From assembly GCF_036370855.1 (NCBI RefSeq), contig NC_088102.1:72611601-72675600 (forward strand): 64,000 nucleotides of DNA, in the 5' to 3' direction. Under the pieces are notes generated by a model, which saw only the letters and a list, made by a program, of their open reading frames with translations, searched no databases and was not told the DNA's origin. The position numbers were made by a program, and so were the translations under genes. Positions 59,701-64,000 of this stretch are shown here, one piece after another. Numbering within the stretch: position 1 is the stretch's first letter; each line of letters starts with the position of its first letter. The stretch is from Dromaius novaehollandiae. Lineage: Eukaryota; Chordata; Aves; Casuariiformes; Dromaiidae.

Positions 59701-61447
59701 ACAGCAGCAATCTGCTGACCGCTCTTGCTCCCACCCTTCGTAGCCCTCTGCCGTGCTGTACCTGCGGAGCGCTCTGGTGAGTCCCCGGTGTGCTCTCCTT
59801 TTTCTTTTGGAGGTGGTTTAGGAGGACCGTCGGCTTTTCTGTCGGTGGTCTGCTGTCCTTCCTCTTCGTCCTCCCCGTCGGGGAACTCCCACTGCGACTC
59901 TCCTGAGTGCTCGTTAACATAGAAATAGCGTCTATGCTCCCTAAATCACAAGAAAGAAAACGAGGCTTTACATTCCCTTCTCCTTAAATGACACGTTGAG
60001 GCAGGCCTGCCCACGACAGCGATGAGCTCTCGCAGGGAAGACCCTCTGCAGCAGGGCTGCCATTCACAAACGCAACAAACAACTTTGAGGACAGAGGCAG
60101 GAGAGGCCCGAGCCGGTTCGCTCAAAGCTATTTGCATTGCTGGCTCTGTGAATATAGCCCTGAGCCCCCCGCTCTGAGAGAGAGGAGGGCTGAGAAAGCA
60201 GGCCAATGTGCAGCAGAGCAAGGTCTCACTAGCATTGGGACTTTCAGCCACTGCCTTGGCTTAAAGTCACCCTCCAGAACAGGTATTGGGGAACAGCCCA
60301 GTTTAGAGAAGTGGCTGCCCCCCTACCCTGTGGTGCGTGGAGGTCGCATTTATGATACTCTTGGTGTCAAACATACAGTGAATGCTAGAGAGAGGGAGCG
60401 GATCTGGGAGCTGAAAAACAAAAGAGCAAAGATTTCAAATAAGGAAAAATTAATCAAGAAAGCCAAATAGAAAAAGAAATGTTTGGGTCTGACCTGCTGG
60501 CAGGAGAGAGAAATCTTGTTCTTCATTCCGTCGATGAGTTGAAGTTTGTCCTTTGTCAGTGCTGTTGGTCAGAAGAGGTGATCCAGAGGTCCTGCAAAGT
60601 TCACAGAGCTCTCGCATGCGCGACCCCCCAGGCCCGCCCTCCACAGCGCTTTACACTCGCGAGAGTAAAAACCAGCTCTGTCCAATCAGTGAATCAGATC
60701 CGTCTCAAAACACTGAGCAATGACTTTGGATTCTCCAATTTGGTGGCTGGCCCAAACTCTGTAAGTGCCGGAAGTTTCTCTGCCTGCCCAGCACTGCTAA
60801 TGGAAGCTGCTCTCAGTCTCCGAGAGGAATGGCGACACGTCGTCAGGTGTTGAAGTTCACAAATCATGTCTGAGTTGTCAAAGATGAAAGGTGAGAAAGG
60901 TAGGAGAGCGCGTACCTGTCCCAGTGGCAGGACCAGCCTTTAGGGGTGGCGTTTATTTCATATTGTTTTAGCTGTTCGGCTGCGTCTTGAAGTTTGCGTT
61001 TGAGGTAGTTTCCATTGAGAGCACCTTCTCGCCAGTCAGCAATGCGGGTCTGGAGGGCAAGAAGTAGGGGAAGCCATTGAGGCAGGGTGTCAGAGGCTTT
61101 TGGGACAGGACTTGTGGTCAAAGAGGGGCCCTTACAGCACGGGACCAAGGGGGCCAGAAGGAAGACACTGCTTCCAGGCAAAGTCACGCTCTCCCCTCCA
61201 TGGAGCAAGCGCCTTGCAGAAGGCATGCACGTGGCACTCTACCGCCTGAAGCTACAAGGATCATGTAGCACCAGCCCCCACTGCTTGGTGCTTGGGTGGC
61301 GGACAATGTTTTGATCCCCTTCAAAACAGAAGGCCTTGTTACCTCTGTCTGCAACAGCAACATGTGGAAGTTGGAGATGGATTGTCTGTTGATGCCCAGG
61401 AACTCCAATTTACTAATCAGAGTATTTGCCAGCTCTCCGATTTGAAA
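56771..61447 (-). CDS. FNBP4: FNBP4, formin-binding protein 4 (3' half; rest beyond window)
   Basis: WW-domain protein that binds proline-rich formins and is found in the nucleus. Seven 3' coding exons in transcript order: 61447-61343, 61049-60916, 59940-59762, 59244-58931, 58556-58041, 57529-57372, 56861-56771. Phases agree and give 498 residues, about half of the human protein (~1,017). The first visible exon starts FQIGELANTLISKLEFLGIN. A WW domain spans two exons (GWSCHWDREHRRYFYVNEHS, then SQWEFPDGEDEEE), with both Trp residues present. Next come two proline runs, with EDGEIQEVEMEDEG after the first. A Lys-rich KPRKGRKDK segment follows, then MPSLVKKWQSIQRELDEE, and the end GMAERNANFEALPEDWRARL...RRKTTSST. 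The missing N-terminal half should lie to the right of 64,000, since no further exon was recognised in 61,448-64,000. Confidence 0.95.
60590..60860. promoter_or_regulatory. Candidate internal promoter in FNBP4 intron
   Basis: Within 165 bp there are an NRF1-like core GCATGCGC (60,614-60,621), a CTCGCGAGA element (60,656-60,664), two CCAAT boxes (60,682-60,686 and 60,735-60,739) and an ETS core CCGGAAGT (60,768-60,775). These are typical core-promoter motifs, with a local rise in CpG in otherwise AT-richer intron. Direction is unclear; the CCAAT and ETS motifs read on +, opposite to FNBP4. Confidence 0.4.
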
Positions 61448-64000
61448 CTGCCAAGGAGAAAAGGAAGAGTAAAGAGCTGCTCTCAGATAGCACACAAGGC
61501 TGCTGCACCCACTGCAGCCCTGTGGCTTAAGGTCACCCCAGGCAAACGGGAGTTAAGACTGCCTACAGCCCTGCAGCCAGCAGGCAGGAGGAAAGAGGAC
61601 TAGGAAGCACAATCTTGAACTCCTACTTCCCCAGTCACCCCCTCCTTTAAGCTCCACTGCCTCCTGCACCCCCAGGGACAGGGTCTGTGCAGGGTGGCAG
61701 GACACAAGACCTTCTCTGACTCCAGTAGTTGGAGATGCCTGCAGAAGTGCTAGCAAATCCCATTCCTTTACACCCACCTTTCCCCACGCCCAGCCACAGC
61801 TTCTTGGCAGTTACCACTCCAAACCAGCCAAAGGAGATTACAGACTCAGTCCACTTTAGCACCCCAACCATGAAGTCATAGCACAGCAATCACGGGGGCA
61901 GGAGATGGTAAATAAAATACTTTAACCATCTCCCAAAGGAAACGGGCCAGGCTCTATTTTCGGACTTCTTAAAATCACCACTTTCCAGCACAACTAGCTG
62001 GAAGTGCACAGGAAAGGCAACAACTCTGGATTTACTCCCAAGTAAAGGACAGTATCTATTTTAACATTCAGACTGGCCTATAGTGATTATGGTTACTCAA
62101 ATCCAACATCCCTGTAGGAGTGAAAAATCCAAGTTAGGCATTGTACTGCGACATGACTGACTGAGGGGGAATTGCATAAAAACAAATACAAGCCAGAAAA
62201 CAATTAAAAGCAGAAACAGAGATGCCCACAAGCAGGAAGAAGATTCCTTTAAGGAGGGCTCTGAAAAAATTTCTTTTTTCTTTCTTTCTTCAAGAGACTC
62301 CAGAAGGCCCCAAAAGCCAGCAATGTAGCATCCATCCCTAGAGACAGGGATAAGCCAGATAGACGAGCAGTGCTAGAGAAGCCCGAGACAGCAAAATGAG
62401 TTCTCTGCATTAACACTGCTACAGAGAAGCTAGAAAAAGATCCCGCACCATAGGGTTATTTCACAGCAGAGGATCCAAAGAATCTCCTACAAACAAACAA
62501 GCCAGCAGAAAAGATATTAGCCCAAACCAATACAGCAAATATAAATTAACAGGGCAGATGGACATTCATCCAACAGCCCTAAGGGAATCTTGCATGTGTT
62601 ACAGCACAGCCCATCATATAGAAGACCTCTAGTACCAGAGGCTTTTAAAGGCTTTCAGAAGAAATCTGGGACACAGCAAGCATGATTCTTGCAGCTGGCA
62701 ATTTTTTTTTTTAATTGAAAAAACAGGACAGACTTGTGTATACACTACACTTGGCGAGGCTTGCAGGTTATGTACAGGGAAATCATGTCTCAAAACTCTA
62801 ATATTAGAGGGTTTTTTAGGAGACAGAGCCTGAATCTATGATGAGGAAAGGAGAAAAGTCCTTTCACACTCAAAAAATGATTAAACGATGGGAAATGAGG
62901 GTAATACTAACAGTCAGTTTTCACAAGGGAAGGTGACTTCCCCTGGGTTTCTACCACAAGCTGTCTGTTCTCCATACATAAAGCATCTGGCAAAGGGAGG
63001 CAACAACATTTACCGATGAAGCAAAATTACTCAGAAGTCAAATTGAATGCTGCAGAAGATGCCATGGTAATGAGTGACTGCAAAATAAAGAGTACAGGCT
63101 GATAGGGACAGATAGAAAGATTTCCCCTAGCACCCTGCATAACTATACACACACAGCAGCAGGCTCTGAGTGAACTACACAGCTCAAGGAGGGGCTCTGG
63201 GAATTATTCAGCCGCCATTAAAAAAGCAAACCAGGCCTTCGAAGAGAGCAGAAGAGAAAACATCAGAACAACGCTGCAAAAATCCTTAGAGCATTCACAA
63301 CTTGCATCCAACAGCCAATTTCTGGCCACTCTTGCCTCAGAAAGAAGTGATGCCAAGGTACAGGAAGAATGACAAATATCAACAGCCTCCAGACACAGAG
63401 AGGCTACAGACTCGGATTCTTCAGTCTGGAAACAGGATGACTAAATGGCACCTGAGAAAGGACTGTAATATCATTAATAGTAGGAAGAAAGTCAAAACAA
63501 AAGCATTTGTGCTCTCTCTCATAAGATGACCCAAGGGTCATTCTTTGCCCTGTTCCTCCCCCTTCAATCCTTTGCTGCTGGCTTCTGCTGAGACAGGATA
63601 CTGTGCTAAAGAGATCCTGGCCCAATCCAGCCCAGCCATTCCTTCACAGGGCAAAGGCAGCACTAAGGGAACTGTGGCCAGACAAGCTGTTCTTGCAGTA
63701 AAGCTGAGTTCAGAGGTCCAGGGCTGCCCCCCCCACCACCCCTTTCAGCTCAGACTATAATGCTGTGCCAGCAGTGTGGAAGGCAGGCAGTTACACCTGC
63801 ACAGGCTAGGTCAAAACCCATGGCCTAAAAAATCACTGCCGAAGCGTACCCTGGGCAGAGGCAGCGAGAACACCCCACATTGCTGACTGCAGTGCCATGG
63901 GGGCTGGGGAGAGCGCAGGAGCTGTGGTGAAAGTGCACTGGTCACAGCTTCAGGGAGCAACTGAGCACCCAGCCATTCTCTTTCATGCACGCTGGAACAA
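61448..64000. other. FNBP4 intron running off the window
   Basis: About 2.5 kb of AT-richer sequence with short A/T runs (for example 62,701-62,712). No further FNBP4 exon, repeat family or RNA gene was recognised. Confidence 0.5.

Overview
The window reads as nuclear DNA of a sauropsid, most likely a bird. Evidence: short-intron, GC-rich vertebrate genes, a 1.2 kb CR1 (chicken repeat 1) LINE copy at 25,050-26,210 plus several worn CR1 scraps, LTR-like fossils, and no mammalian SINEs. All protein genes were recognised by translating the sequence and comparing it from memory with the human proteins. Exon ends were placed at GT/AG sites and checked by reading-frame phase. No database search was run.

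Layout from left to right: an LTR-like fragment (1-330) and gene-free DNA; AIP on + (2,599-4,341); an AT-rich LTR-like fossil just after it (4,403-5,269); PITPNM1 on - (7,280-24,464, 23 coding exons), with a 35-bp minisatellite in its first coding intron; the CR1 copy; CDK2AP2 on - (27,222-28,471); CABP2 on - (30,503-33,006); NDUFV1 on + (34,725-37,079); NUDT8 on - (38,790-41,143), with a large minisatellite in an intron; a gene-free junction of 2.6 kb; then MTCH2 (43,708-49,591), AGBL2 (51,632-56,515) and the 3' half of FNBP4 (56,771 to beyond the window), all on -.

The left block (AIP, PITPNM1, CDK2AP2, CABP2, NDUFV1, NUDT8) keeps the order of human 11q13. The right block (MTCH2, AGBL2, FNBP4) keeps the order of human 11p11.2. 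The join lies between NUDT8 and MTCH2. GSTP1, which sits between CABP2 and NDUFV1 in human, is not seen in the matching gap.

The genes are not an operon and have unrelated jobs: a co-chaperone of the dioxin receptor (AIP), lipid exchange at ER-plasma membrane contacts (PITPNM1), cell-cycle control (CDK2AP2), neuronal calcium sensing (CABP2), complex I (NDUFV1), mitochondrial nucleotide or CoA clean-up (NUDT8), the mitochondrial outer membrane (MTCH2), tubulin deglutamylation (AGBL2) and a WW-domain formin-binding protein (FNBP4). Most promoters are CpG-rich. The clearest regulatory grammar is a triple CCAAT array before CDK2AP2 and CRE sites before PITPNM1 and NDUFV1. The least explained stretch is an FNBP4 intron (60,130-60,860) that holds a + strand ORF and a dense cluster of promoter motifs.
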